Shown: positions 5,640 through 12,678, counted from the stretch's first letter. The stretch is DNA of 16,722 nucleotides from Acidimicrobiaceae bacterium (GCA_003131665.1 PKWA01000090.1:238-16959); one strand, 5' to 3'. Numbers and translations are program-made. The notes: generated by a model not told the origin, from the sequence alone.

Positions 5640-7028
5640 ATGAGCATCGCGAGCGCTTCCTATTCGGTGACCATGAGGGTCGGACTGGACAATGCCTCGG
5701 CGATTGGCGAAGTGGCGACCGCGGTCAGTGACGTGGGCGGCGTGGTGACCGCGCTCGACGTCGTCGAACCCAACGGGCGACACATGGTCGTCGACATCAC
5801 CTGTAACGCCATTGACGATGAACACGCGGAAATACTGAAGGCCGAAGTCGAATTGGTGGAGGGTGCGCACGTCCAAGCCATCAGCGACCGAACATTCCTC
5901 ATGCACTTAGGGGGCACCATCGCGGTCGAGCCCAAGGTCCCGCTGAAGACTCGCGACGACCTCTCGATGGCGTACACCCCGGGCGTGGCGCGCATTTCGA
6001 TGGCGATCGCCAAAGATCCGACGTTGGTGCGAAAGCTGACGATAAAGCGCAACGCCGTGGCCGTGGTGACCGACGGCTCCGCGGTGCTCGGCCTGGGCAA
6101 CATCGGGCCCGCGGCCGCGCTGCCCGTGATGGAGGGAAAGGCGCTGCTCTTCAAGCGATTCGCCGGCATCGACGCGTGGCCGGTCTGTCTCGACACGCAG
6201 AACGTCGACGAGATTGTTCGCATCGTGGAGTGCATCGCGCCGGTCTATGGCGGCATCAACTTAGAGGACATCTCCGCTCCGCGCTGCTTCGAAGTCGAAT
6301 CACGCCTGCGCGAGCTGTTGGACATCCCGGTCTTTCACGACGATCAACACGGCACCGCGACCGTCGTCTACGCCGCGCTGTTCAACGCGCTGCGCGTGGT
6401 AGGTAAACCGATGAAGGACGTGCGCGTGGTCGTGCTCGGCCCTGGCGCCGCCGGCGTAGCGATCAGCAAGTTGCTCCTCGCCGAGAGTGTTGGTGATGTC
6501 ATCGCCGTCAACCGCCGAGGGATCTTGGCCGAGAACGACGCACAACTCGACGAGCCTCGCCGATGGCTCGCCGCGCACACCAACGTGGAGAAGCGCACGG
6601 GCTCGCTCGAAGATGCGATGGCCGGCGCAGACGTGTTGATCGGCGTCTCGGGACCGAACGTCGTGGGCGAAGAGCACCTCAAGGTAATGGCCAAGGATTC
6701 AATCGTCTTCGCCCTCGCGAACCCCAACCCCGAAGTAGACCCGGCGGTGGCTCGACGCTTCGCCGCGATCGTGGCGACGGGAAGAAGTGACGAGCCGAAC
6801 CAGATCAACAACGTTCTCGCCTTCCCGGGCATCTTTCGCGGGCTGCTCGACGCCGGCGCGCGCAAGATTACCGAGAACATTGAGATTGCGGCCGGTCGGG
6901 CGATCGCTGACGTCGTGAAGCCCACCGAGCTCTCGCCGGACTACATCGTGCCAACGGTCTTCAATCCCAACGTCGTCACCGCCGTGGCCGCCGCCGTGGC
7001 TGCCGTGGTGAGTACCACCACGCCGTAG
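5640..7028 (+). CDS. ACT-domain malic enzyme (malate dehydrogenase, oxaloacetate-decarboxylating)
   Basis: A 462-residue enzyme converting malate to pyruvate and CO2 with reduction of NAD(P). Residues 5-85 are an ACT regulatory domain (YSVTMRVGLDNASAIGEV). The catalytic part holds LSMAYTPGVA with Tyr112, VLGLGNIGP (149-157), EGKALLFK with Lys167, INLEDISAPRCFEVE (206-220; Glu209, Asp210), FHDDQHGTA (232-240; Asp235), the nucleotide loop GPGAAG (267-272), ALANPNPEVDP (358-368) and NNVLAFPGIFRG (390-401). All catalytic and metal residues are present and the length suits the short bacterial type. The residues after the second Rossmann strand are AVNRRG (289-294), with Asn-Arg-Arg where an acidic residue would signal NAD, so NADP use is possible. 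It is flanked by non-metabolic genes and appears monocistronic. No strong ribosome binding site precedes the ATG. Confidence 0.93.
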   Translation: MSIASASYSVTMRVGLDNASAIGEVATAVSDVGGVVTALDVVEPNGRHMVVDITCNAIDDEHAEILKAEVELVEGAHVQAISDRTFLMHLGGTIAVEPKVPLKTRDDLSMAYTPGVARISMAIAKDPTLVRKLTIKRNAVAVVTDGSAVLGLGNIGPAAALPVMEGKALLFKRFAGIDAWPVCLDTQNVDEIVRIVECIAPVYGGINLEDISAPRCFEVESRLRELLDIPVFHDDQHGTATVVYAALFNALRVVGKPMKDVRVVVLGPGAAGVAISKLLLAESVGDVIAVNRRGILAENDAQLDEPRRWLAAHTNVEKRTGSLEDAMAGADVLIGVSGPNVVGEEHLKVMAKDSIVFALANPNPEVDPAVARRFAAIVATGRSDEPNQINNVLAFPGIFRGLLDAGARKITENIEIAAGRAIADVVKPTELSPDYIVPTVFNPNVVTAVAAAVAAVVSTTTP

Positions 7029-7031
7029 ACC

Positions 7032-7061
7032 AACTAATGGCGACGGTGACGTCTGTTAGTT
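7032..7061. terminator. Hairpin between convergent malic enzyme and ADH genes
   Basis: AACTAA (7032-7037) pairs with TTAGTT (7056-7061). Inside it GACG (7042-7045) pairs with CGTC (7050-7053) around a GTGA tetraloop of GNRA type. It sits in the 35-bp gap between two convergent stop codons, where a bidirectional terminator is expected. There is no U-run, so it may only stabilise 3' ends. Confidence 0.4.
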
Positions 7062-7063
7062 CA

Positions 7064-8110
7064 TCAGTCGAAATCCACCAACACCGCGGCGCCACTAAAT
7101 CGTTCGTGGGCGAGATCGGCGAGTGCCTGGTCGGCATGTTCAAACGGGTAGGGATTGACGGTGGCCTTCATTCCGATGCGAGCGGCGATCTCGAGGAAGT
7201 CGCGACCGTCTTGGCGCGTATTGGCGGTGACACTACGTAACGTTCGCTCTTGAAAGAGGTCACGCTCGTAGTTGAGCGAGGGGATGTCACTCAAGTAGAT
7301 CCCGGCGATGGCGAGCGTGCCGCCTCGATCCAGCGAATCGAGCGCCGTGGTGACGATGTCGCCCACCGGGGCAAAAAGGATCGCGGCGTCCAGTAGCTCG
7401 GGCGGTGGGTCGTTAGTGTCGCCCACGCTCGCGACTCCCAACGAGAGGGCGAGCTCGCGCGACTCGGGTGAGCGCGACATGACGTGGACCCTCGCCCCCT
7501 CGGCGATCGCGATCTGGGCGGTCAGATGGGCCGAGCCTCCGAAGCCGTAGATACCGAGACGCCCACCCTTGGGCAGTTCGGCCCGTCGCAACGCCCGGTA
7601 GCCAATGATCCCCGCGCAGAGCAGCGGCGCCACGTCGAGGTCACTGAAGCCTTCGGGTAGCTGATAGGCGTACGCCTCGTTGACGAGCACGAACTGTGCG
7701 TAGCCGCCGTCGACGTCCCAGCCGGTGAACGTCGGAGCGAGACACAAGTTCTCTTGCTCGGCGAGACAGAACCGACAGGTTCCGCAGGTTTTCGCCAGCC
7801 ACGCCGCCCCCACCCGATCGCCGAGAGCGAAGAGCGTCGTCGTGGGACCGAGTTCATCAACCACGCCGACGATCTCGTGGCCCGGCACCACCAAGGGTCG
7901 GCGCGGTACCAAGTCCCCTTCGGAGAGATGAAGATCGGTGCGACAGACTCCACAGGTCGTCACGCGAAGTCGAATCTGACCGGGTCCCGGAACGGGAACG
8001 TCGCGCTCGATTTGAACGAGCGGTGCTGAGTCGATGGGACCGGGGGTCTTGACGGCCCACGCGCGCATCGTTGAACTCACTGGTCGCCTCGCTTCGAAGT
8101 CACTCGTCAC
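7064..8110 (-). CDS. Zinc-dependent alcohol dehydrogenase (MDR superfamily)
   Basis: A 348-residue medium-chain dehydrogenase/reductase. The catalytic zinc site is Cys56 in CGVCRTDLH, His78-Glu79 in PGHE, and Cys165 in APLLCAG. Four cysteines (109, 112, 115, 123) in CGTCRFCLAEQENLC hold the structural zinc. The coenzyme domain has GIYGFGGSAH (187-195), where the GxGxxAH form is typical of the 'zinc-binding alcohol dehydrogenase family' group near AdhA. It oxidises alcohols or reduces aldehydes with NAD(P), and the substrate range is not readable. The GTG at 8110 gives the longest product. The ATG at 8068 (MRAWAVKTPG) matches where the family usually begins and is a serious alternative, and neither start has a clear ribosome binding site. 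It converges with malic enzyme. Confidence 0.93.
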   Translation of the reverse strand: MTSDFEARRPVSSTMRAWAVKTPGPIDSAPLVQIERDVPVPGPGQIRLRVTTCGVCRTDLHLSEGDLVPRRPLVVPGHEIVGVVDELGPTTTLFALGDRVGAAWLAKTCGTCRFCLAEQENLCLAPTFTGWDVDGGYAQFVLVNEAYAYQLPEGFSDLDVAPLLCAGIIGYRALRRAELPKGGRLGIYGFGGSAHLTAQIAIAEGARVHVMSRSPESRELALSLGVASVGDTNDPPPELLDAAILFAPVGDIVTTALDSLDRGGTLAIAGIYLSDIPSLNYERDLFQERTLRSVTANTRQDGRDFLEIAARIGMKATVNPYPFEHADQALADLAHERFSGAAVLVDFD

Positions 8111-8151
8111 TTCCTACTCTCTTAGGGTCAGCTACCCACGACAAGATCTGC

Positions 8152-8727
8152 CTAGCCCATAGCGGGCAATTTTCCGAGTGCGTCATCTACTCTGGCCTCG
8201 GAACGACGACGGAGTATTTCGACAACCGTCTCGAGGGCGCTCTGAGCTGAGGTGTCCAGCCAAAGCCCAATCTTGGGGATCGTTCCTAAAAATCCATCGA
8301 GCTCTTCGATAGTGACACCGCCCTCTCGATAAGCGACCTTGCCGATGGCCCGAAGCCGACCCTCTTCTCTTTGACGTACGACCTCAATCGATGGCCGTAA
8401 CACGACGAGATGTCGGGGCCGAGCGTGCACGCGTTGCAACCACGCCACGACGTCTTCTCCGTAGAGATTGTCCTGCACGACGGTGGTGAACCCTTCGGCG
8501 CAGTATTCGTCAGCGACCTGCGCCGAAAGCCGGTAGCGAAGATCGAGATGGCGACGAGCTTCGCTTCGTCGCTCATCGTCGTGATGAGCCCATCCACGTA
8601 CCCCCCAACGGTAGAACTCACCCCCGCGCACGTGAACCCCGAGTTCAAACTGTCGAGCCAGGAGATCAGCGGTCGTGGACTTTCCAGCCGCTTGGACGCC
8701 GACGACGAGCCAGATTTCACCACTCAT
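8152..8727 (-). CDS. Small P-loop kinase/AAA-type ATPase
   Basis: A 191-residue single-domain P-loop protein. The Walker A motif GVQAAGKST is at residues 10-18 right after the first strand (EIWLVV). HVRGGEFYRWGVRGW (32-46) is a probable substrate-binding segment, TTVVQDNLYGED (81-92) follows strand 3, RHLVVLRPS (105-113) precedes a lid-like basic helix (EVVRQREEGRLRAIGK), and LGLWLDTS-type sequence (154-160) ends the fold. This is the arrangement of small-molecule or nucleoside kinases, including chloramphenicol phosphotransferase-like enzymes. The substrate is unknown. The ATG at 8727 is preferred over longer in-frame starts because Walker A should follow within about 10 residues; GGGTGAG and a weak GAGAAT box precede it. 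The longer frame would run into the divergent kinase gene. Confidence 0.8.
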   Translation of the reverse strand: MSGEIWLVVGVQAAGKSTTADLLARQFELGVHVRGGEFYRWGVRGWAHHDDERRSEARRHLDLRYRLSAQVADEYCAEGFTTVVQDNLYGEDVVAWLQRVHARPRHLVVLRPSIEVVRQREEGRLRAIGKVAYREGGVTIEELDGFLGTIPKIGLWLDTSAQSALETVVEILRRRSEARVDDALGKLPAMG

Positions 8728-8805
8728 TGGTCCATTCTCACCCATCGACGCGACGGAAAGATCCATGCACGGCGAGTGAGACCCGGCGGCGACCATCGCG
8801 TTGGC

Positions 8806-8811
8806 TACCTT
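8806..8811 (+). promoter_or_regulatory. -10 box for the forward P-loop kinase gene
   Basis: TACCTT is followed by 7 bases (GGAAAAG) and then ATG at 8819. GGAAAAG could also serve as a ribosome binding site if transcription starts further upstream, so the leaderless reading is less certain here than for the HIT or RHH genes. Confidence 0.4.
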
Positions 8812-8818
8812 GGAAAAG

Positions 8819-9295
8819 ATGCCAGAGGCTTCCGCTCCGAGACTCATCCTCATCTGTGGCTTGCCGGGCGCGGGCAAGCCCACGCTGGCGCGTCGACTCG
8901 CGCTCGATCACCCGGCCCTGGTTCTCGGCGCGGACGATTGGATGAACCAACTCGGCGTCGATCTCTTCGACGAAGGGGCGCGAGCTCACCTAGAAGCACT
9001 CCAGTGGCAGACGGCCCAAGCACTTTTGAATCTGGGCCGTAGCGTCATCTTGGAGTTCGGCTTCTGGCTGCGCGCCGAACGAGACGAGAAGCGCCTGGGC
9101 GCGAGGTCACTCGGGGCCGAGGTGGCGCTCTACGTGCTCGACGTCTCGCTCGAGGAACGTTGGCAACGAATTAAGACGCGAAACGCTGTTCGAACAGTGA
9201 GCGAAGGGCGCATCACTCGAAACCAACTCGAAGAGTACGACCACTATTTTGAGACTCCGAGTGCCGAAGAGATGGCCTTATTCGACCCGCACTAG
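8819..9295 (+). CDS. Small P-loop kinase with variant Walker A
   Basis: A 158-residue P-loop protein. Strand PRLILICGLPGAGK (7-20) leads into a Walker A that reads GLPGAGKPT, so a proline replaces the Ser/Thr that normally follows the lysine and binds Mg2+, with threonine one place later. GADDWMNQLG (37-46) and ILEFGFWLRAERDE (77-90) are typical of zeta-toxin-like and shikimate-kinase-like small kinases that act on small molecules. A basic lid segment (RWQRIKTRNAVR) follows, and YDHYFETPSAEE (140-151) closes the domain. ATG 8819 is preferred over a TTG at 8801. It is divergent from another small kinase (91 bp apart), and a GNAT acetyltransferase gene follows. Kinase family is likely; activity depends on whether the altered loop still binds metal. 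Confidence 0.78.
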   Translation: MPEASAPRLILICGLPGAGKPTLARRLALDHPALVLGADDWMNQLGVDLFDEGARAHLEALQWQTAQALLNLGRSVILEFGFWLRAERDEKRLGARSLGAEVALYVLDVSLEERWQRIKTRNAVRTVSEGRITRNQLEEYDHYFETPSAEEMALFDPH

Positions 9296-9348
9296 ATCGA
9301 CACCGCGTGGACGTCACCGTGACGAACTCCACAGCACCATTGAGCATC

Positions 9349-9354
9349 TATCGT
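9349..9354 (+). promoter_or_regulatory. -10 box for the GNAT gene
   Basis: TATCGT is followed by 6 bases (CGTTCC) and then ATG at 9361. This favours that ATG over the GTG at 9307 and implies a promoter for the acetyltransferase separate from the kinase upstream. Confidence 0.45.
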
Positions 9355-9360
9355 CGTTCC

Positions 9361-10233
9361 ATGGAAGTCGTACGCTGCGCCACGCCCGAGGAGTTCCTCG
9401 CGGCGACCATCACCTATCGAGGCCTCGATCCGATTCGCACGAACCTGCTCGGTTCCATCGCCGTCGCGGTCGCTAGCGGGGGTCGATTGTACGACGCCTA
9501 CTGGTGGTGGTTAATCAAAGACGACGAAGGAGCCGTCGTGGGCGCGGCGCTGCGAACGGCGCCCTTTGGCCTGTCACTCGGGCCCATGCCCCTTGAGGCC
9601 GCAGCACGCTTGGCCGACGCCGTGGCCCGCGACGACGACCAGTTCCCGTGGATAGGTGGCAACGAAGAGATCGTCCAAGAATTCCTCAGGGCCTACCGAG
9701 AGCACCAGTCACCGGGCTCTCGTCGAACTGCCGAGCGGGGACGCCGAAGCGTGATCTATGAACTCACGGATCTCCGCGTTCCCGAAGTTGAGGGAGCGAG
9801 TCGTGTCGCCACGCTCGAGGACTTTGATTTGGTCGAGCAGTGGAACCGAGACTTCCATAAATTCATCGATGGCGAAGCTACTACGCCCAGCGAGAACGAT
9901 CGCGCCGCGCTCGTCGCCAAATTGAAGTCCGGCACGATGTACCTGTGGTGCGTAAACAATGTCGCCGTCGCCATGGCGGGACACCTCTCGCCAGTCGAAA
10001 CGCCGACTGGTCTTGTCACCCGAATAGGTCCGGTATTCACGCCCGCGCAACATCGCGGTCACGGATACGCGTCGGCGGTGACCGCCTCACTCAGCGCCAC
10101 CTTGTTGCGCCACGGTTCTCGAGTCATGCTCTATACAGACTCCACCAACCCCACCAGTAATGGCGTCTACCAAAGGCTGGGTTACGTACGTTTGGACCAG
10201 GTTGCGCAGTTCAATCTTGCGAAAGTCGATTGA
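9361..10233 (+). CDS. GNAT-family N-acetyltransferase
   Basis: A 290-residue protein of the two-part GNAT type. The N-terminal half begins MEVVRCATPEEFLAA, a common opening in this group, and has WWWLIKDDEGAVVGAALRTAPF, a degenerate GNAT-like strand set. The C-terminal half has the acetyl-CoA loop: RIGPVFTPAQHRGHGYASAV with the Q-H-R-G-H-G-Y pyrophosphate-binding turn, then MLYTDSTNPTSNGVYQRLGYV, the usual C-terminal NPTSNxxYQRLGY signature. It transfers an acetyl group from acetyl-CoA to an amine; the acceptor is unknown. The GTG at 9307 would add 18 residues, but ATG 9361 is chosen because TATCGT lies 6 bases before it and the family normally starts there. It lies 65 bp after the kinase gene on the same strand. 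Confidence 0.88.
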   Translation: MEVVRCATPEEFLAATITYRGLDPIRTNLLGSIAVAVASGGRLYDAYWWWLIKDDEGAVVGAALRTAPFGLSLGPMPLEAAARLADAVARDDDQFPWIGGNEEIVQEFLRAYREHQSPGSRRTAERGRRSVIYELTDLRVPEVEGASRVATLEDFDLVEQWNRDFHKFIDGEATTPSENDRAALVAKLKSGTMYLWCVNNVAVAMAGHLSPVETPTGLVTRIGPVFTPAQHRGHGYASAVTASLSATLLRHGSRVMLYTDSTNPTSNGVYQRLGYVRLDQVAQFNLAKVD

Positions 10234-10300
10234 AGGAGCGAGGAACAAACAAGGTTTTAATTCCGGGACACCGTAAAACGCCGCCCCAGGCCATTGTTTT

Positions 10301-10348
10301 CCTAAAGTATAGACCCATATCCTAAAGTATCAAGTCGTATACTTAAGA
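10301..10348. promoter_or_regulatory. Triple operator-like repeat at the nucleotidyltransferase promoter
   Basis: CCTAAAGTAT occurs at 10301-10310 and again at 10321-10330, exactly 20 bp apart (about two helical turns). A third copy in inverted form, ATACTTAAGA (8 of 10 matching), is at 10339-10348. TTGTTT (10294-10299) and TATCCT (10318-10323), with an 18-bp spacer, form a plausible promoter under the repeats. Alternatively TATACT (10338-10343), 8 bases before the ATG, could give a nearly leaderless mRNA. The stretch is AT-rich compared with its surroundings. The winged-helix protein encoded next is the likely binder. Confidence 0.55.
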
Positions 10349-10351
10349 ATA

Positions 10352-11074
10352 ATGAACCTAACTGACCCTTCTATGACTGTCGCCCCCTCCTTGGATGGTC
10401 CGGTCTTGGTCGCATTGGCCAACGCCGGCAAACCTCTTACGGTCTCCGAAGTCGCGAGTAAGTCAGTACGCGGTTCCGAGATCGGAATCCGAAAATCGTT
10501 GGGGCGCCTCGTGGTTCAAGGCATCGTTACGGCTACCGAACTGGGAAAGTCGCGCGTCTACAACTTGAATAGAGACCATGTTGCAGCCGCCATCGCCATT
10601 GAGATGGCAGGCCTACGGTCAGAACTTTGGCGAAGAACTGCCCGTGAGGTTGAAGGATGGAATGTCCGACCGTTGTACGCGTGCATTTTTGGATCAGCGG
10701 CGCGCCAGGATGGAGATTCCAGCAGCGACATCGATCTGTTACTGGTTCGTCCACCCACGGTCGCCGAAATCAGTGAGGCTCAAATGAGAAAGTCAGTCCT
10801 TGCGTCGTTCGGAATGTGGGCTACTGCAATAACACAGAGAATGTTGTCTGACGCTCAGGTTAAAAAATGGAATGCAAATGCGGACAAAATGCACGAACTA
10901 GTTCGACGATGGACTGGCAATCCACTTCAAATAGTCAACCTCTCGGCAATTGAGTGGTCCGAACATCGCCGCATGAACAGCAAGATCTATCAAAACATCC
11001 GGAAAGATGAAGTTCGTTTGTACGATGAACTCGGTCCGCTGGTCTACAAGTACCCGAAGGGACTCCCTTCATAA
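10352..11074 (+). CDS. Winged-helix/nucleotidyltransferase fusion protein (MNT-like)
   Basis: A 240-residue two-domain protein. Residues 13-75 form a winged helix-turn-helix (VLVALANAGKPLTVSEVASK, then IRKSLGRLVVQGIVTATELGKSRVYNLN). Residues 108-134 carry the DNA-polymerase-beta-type minimal nucleotidyltransferase motif: ACIFGSAARQDGDSSSDIDLLLV, with G114-S115 and the metal-binding D126-x-D128. Family relatives include MntA, which adds AMP to a partner HEPN toxin, and standalone regulators. The C-terminal 100 residues (about 140-240) are helical and unassigned. The stop and the next start overlap in TAATG, so translation of the HEPN-like gene is coupled. The repeated operator just upstream suggests autoregulation. 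Codon use here is noticeably more AT-rich than in the flanking metabolic genes. The domain calls are good; the antitoxin role is inferred. Confidence 0.85.
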   Translation: MNLTDPSMTVAPSLDGPVLVALANAGKPLTVSEVASKSVRGSEIGIRKSLGRLVVQGIVTATELGKSRVYNLNRDHVAAAIAIEMAGLRSELWRRTAREVEGWNVRPLYACIFGSAARQDGDSSSDIDLLLVRPPTVAEISEAQMRKSVLASFGMWATAITQRMLSDAQVKKWNANADKMHELVRRWTGNPLQIVNLSAIEWSEHRRMNSKIYQNIRKDEVRLYDELGPLVYKYPKGLPS

Positions 11075-11484
11075 TGGAGTCGCCGACACGAACCACCGCT
11101 TGTAACCGACGCGAAGCCACACAGCGGCTTCGGTCAGCGCGGGCGTACCTGGAGGTCGCCGATTTAATCCTCGCCGACGATCGAGAGGAGTTCGCGGGAG
11201 TGGCGGCAGGCAATGCTGTCTTGGCTGGGATAGCTGCAGCGGATGCCATCTGTTGCAAAGGATTGGGAAGGTGCTTTCGCGGAGAAGCCCATCGCCAGGC
11301 CGCAGAATTGCTTCGGACCGCGTCAGACAAAGGACTTCAACACAAGAAGCTTTTACTTCGACTGTTGGACCTAAAAGATGCAGCACACTACGGCTTTTCT
11401 GGATTTTCTAAGACCGACGCCAAAAAGGCTGTCAAGATTGCCCGCGAGATGGTTGACAACGCCGATGCATTCTTCCAGCGATAA
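11074..11484 (+). CDS. HEPN-like small helical protein, partner of the nucleotidyltransferase
   Basis: A 136-residue, almost entirely helical protein. Helices run about 12-36 (RREATQRLRSARAYLEVADLI), 38-66 (REEFAGVAAGNAVLAGIAAADAICCKGLG), 70-83, 90-107 and 113-134. The layout resembles HEPN proteins encoded beside minimal nucleotidyltransferases. Candidate motifs are R69-G-E-A-H73 and K101-D-A-A-H105-Y106, neither of which is a clean HEPN RNase motif (R-x4-6-H), so an active RNase is not proven. In HepT-type toxins a Tyr two places after the motif His is the AMPylation target; here Tyr106 directly follows His105. The start overlaps the nucleotidyltransferase stop by one base (TAATG), so the two are made in step. 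The 3' end is 9 bp from a convergent kinase gene. Genuine gene; HEPN assignment moderate. Confidence 0.72.
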   Translation: MESPTRTTACNRREATQRLRSARAYLEVADLILADDREEFAGVAAGNAVLAGIAAADAICCKGLGRCFRGEAHRQAAELLRTASDKGLQHKKLLLRLLDLKDAAHYGFSGFSKTDAKKAVKIAREMVDNADAFFQR

Positions 11485-11493
11485 ACGTCGTCG

Positions 11494-11994
11494 TCAATGT
11501 ATCGCGCCGAAGTAGTTCCGAACCTGACGACTGGTCTTTAGCTCAACTAAATCAAACTGCCCCTCGTGACGAGCGAGCGCCTCATCGAGTCGAGGTCGAG
11601 CGTCATAGGGAAAACGCCAGAGCCAATGTAGGAATTCGAAATCAATGTGCTCGGGGCAACCGGGCGCTTGCACGTCTGTGTGCCAGTTCGTCACCATTCG
11701 CCACAACACGCGGCGGATACATACCCGCCGTGGAAGGGCTAGGACGATGACGGTGTCCGCGCGGGCGAAGCGGATCTCGAACTCCTTGCCGTAGTTGCCG
11801 TCAATGATCCACTCTTTACGGGCCGCAACTTCAAGCTGCATGCTTCGCCACTCATCCTCGGGGGGCGCTACCCAACCCGGCCGCCAGTGCAGTTGATCGA
11901 GGTGATACAGCGGTAGCCCAGTCACTTCGTGTAACTGTTTGGCAAAGGTTGACTTTCCGGCGCCGCCGCAGCCAACGACCGCTACTCGTTTCAC
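11494..11994 (-). CDS. Small P-loop kinase, adenylate-kinase/FlaR (topology modulation)-like
   Basis: A 166-residue P-loop protein starting MKRVAVVGCGGAGKST (Walker A 8-15). It continues FAKQLHEVTGLPLYHLDQLHWRPGW (17-41), where the LDxLHWxPGW segment is the hallmark of the group often annotated 'DNA topology modulation protein FlaR', now thought to be adenylate-kinase-like. EWIIDGNYG (61-69), a Walker-B-like VIVLALPRR (82-90) and an Arg-rich lid (CIRRVLWRMVTNW) follow. The physiological substrate is unknown. The GTG start at 11994 lies exactly 6 bases after TACCCT, supporting both the start and a leaderless transcript. It is on the same strand as the methyltransferase, 57 bp downstream of it, but has its own promoter-like box. 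Confidence 0.88.
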   Translation of the reverse strand: MKRVAVVGCGGAGKSTFAKQLHEVTGLPLYHLDQLHWRPGWVAPPEDEWRSMQLEVAARKEWIIDGNYGKEFEIRFARADTVIVLALPRRVCIRRVLWRMVTNWHTDVQAPGCPEHIDFEFLHWLWRFPYDARPRLDEALARHEGQFDLVELKTSRQVRNYFGAIH

Positions 11995-12000
11995 TTCGCC

Positions 12001-12006
12001 AGGGTA
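12001..12006 (-). promoter_or_regulatory. -10 box for the FlaR-like kinase gene
   Basis: The minus strand reads TACCCT, 6 bases (GGCGAA), then GTG at 11994. No ribosome binding site lies at the usual distance, so leaderless translation from a GTG is the simplest reading. Confidence 0.5.
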
Positions 12007-12051
12007 CTTTCGCGGAGTTCCTCTGCATTGGATGCGAATGGTCGCAGCGTT

Positions 12052-12666
12052 TTACTCCTTTTGGGCGACACCCAGACTGAAGTAACTCCACGGCTTGGGA
12101 CCTTTGCCCGGTCCTTCTTGGCTCCATACCAACTCAAAACCCGCCGTGGCTATCAGCGAAAGTGGTTGACGAGTCAAGTGACAGCCGCCGGCGATACGGT
12201 GCTGAAACGGATCGAACAGGCGTTGAGTAAAGGCGAGTGATCGGCCCGGTGCCAAGCCGTGTTCGAGAAAGTGGAGTTGTCCACCGGGTTTCAACACGCG
12301 CCAAAGCTCGCGCAGGGCTAACTCGGGATTGGGCACGGTGCACAACGTGAAGGTCGACAACGCCGCGTCACAGGACTCGTTAGCGAGGGGAATCGCCTGA
12401 CCTTCGAGACCTATGAGTTGAATCGATACGAAGGCGCTCTTCATTCGCTTGTCCGCGAGCTTGACGGCGAGCGAGCTCGGTTCAACGGCGTAGACGACGT
12501 CGATGTCCGAGGGATAGTAGGGCACGTTGTGGCCCGATCCAAAACCAATCTCCACCACCGCACCGCTCAGTCCCTCGCAGACTTTCTGGCGCCACGGCGC
12601 CAGAGCCCGCTCGCCGCAGGCGAAATTGATGAGTCGAGGCAGGACCTTGTCGTTATAGATGGCCAC
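12052..12666 (-). CDS. Class I SAM-dependent methyltransferase
   Basis: A 204-residue methyltransferase with the seven-strand Rossmann core. Motif I is VVEIGFGSGHNV (37-48), an acidic residue closes strand 2 (YAVEPSS, Glu62), motif II/III is CDAALSTFTLCTVPN (99-113), followed by LWRVLKPGGQLHFLEHG (121-137). The LEHG and GGCHLTR (160-166) elements are characteristic of the METTL7/PmtA-like group that methylates phospholipid headgroups or small molecules near membranes. The acceptor is not known. It starts with GTG at 12666, 6 bases after TAGGTT. It is divergent from the UPF0104-type membrane protein gene 98 bp away, sharing a regulatory region that includes a small hairpin. It ends 57 bp before the FlaR-like kinase. 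Confidence 0.87.
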   Translation of the reverse strand: MAIYNDKVLPRLINFACGERALAPWRQKVCEGLSGAVVEIGFGSGHNVPYYPSDIDVVYAVEPSSLAVKLADKRMKSAFVSIQLIGLEGQAIPLANESCDAALSTFTLCTVPNPELALRELWRVLKPGGQLHFLEHGLAPGRSLAFTQRLFDPFQHRIAGGCHLTRQPLSLIATAGFELVWSQEGPGKGPKPWSYFSLGVAQKE

Positions 12667-12672
12667 GAAGTG

Positions 12673-12678
12673 AACCTA
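12673..12678 (-). promoter_or_regulatory. -10 box for the methyltransferase gene
   Basis: The minus strand reads TAGGTT, 6 bases (CACTTC), then GTG at 12666. This is the same box-to-start spacing as at the HIT, RHH, GNAT and FlaR-like genes. Confidence 0.5.

Noticed and set aside
8728..8883. N-terminal extension of the minus-strand P-loop kinase
   Set aside because: It would put about 50 residues before Walker A and overlap the start of the divergent kinase. The ATG at 8727 puts the P-loop at the expected position.
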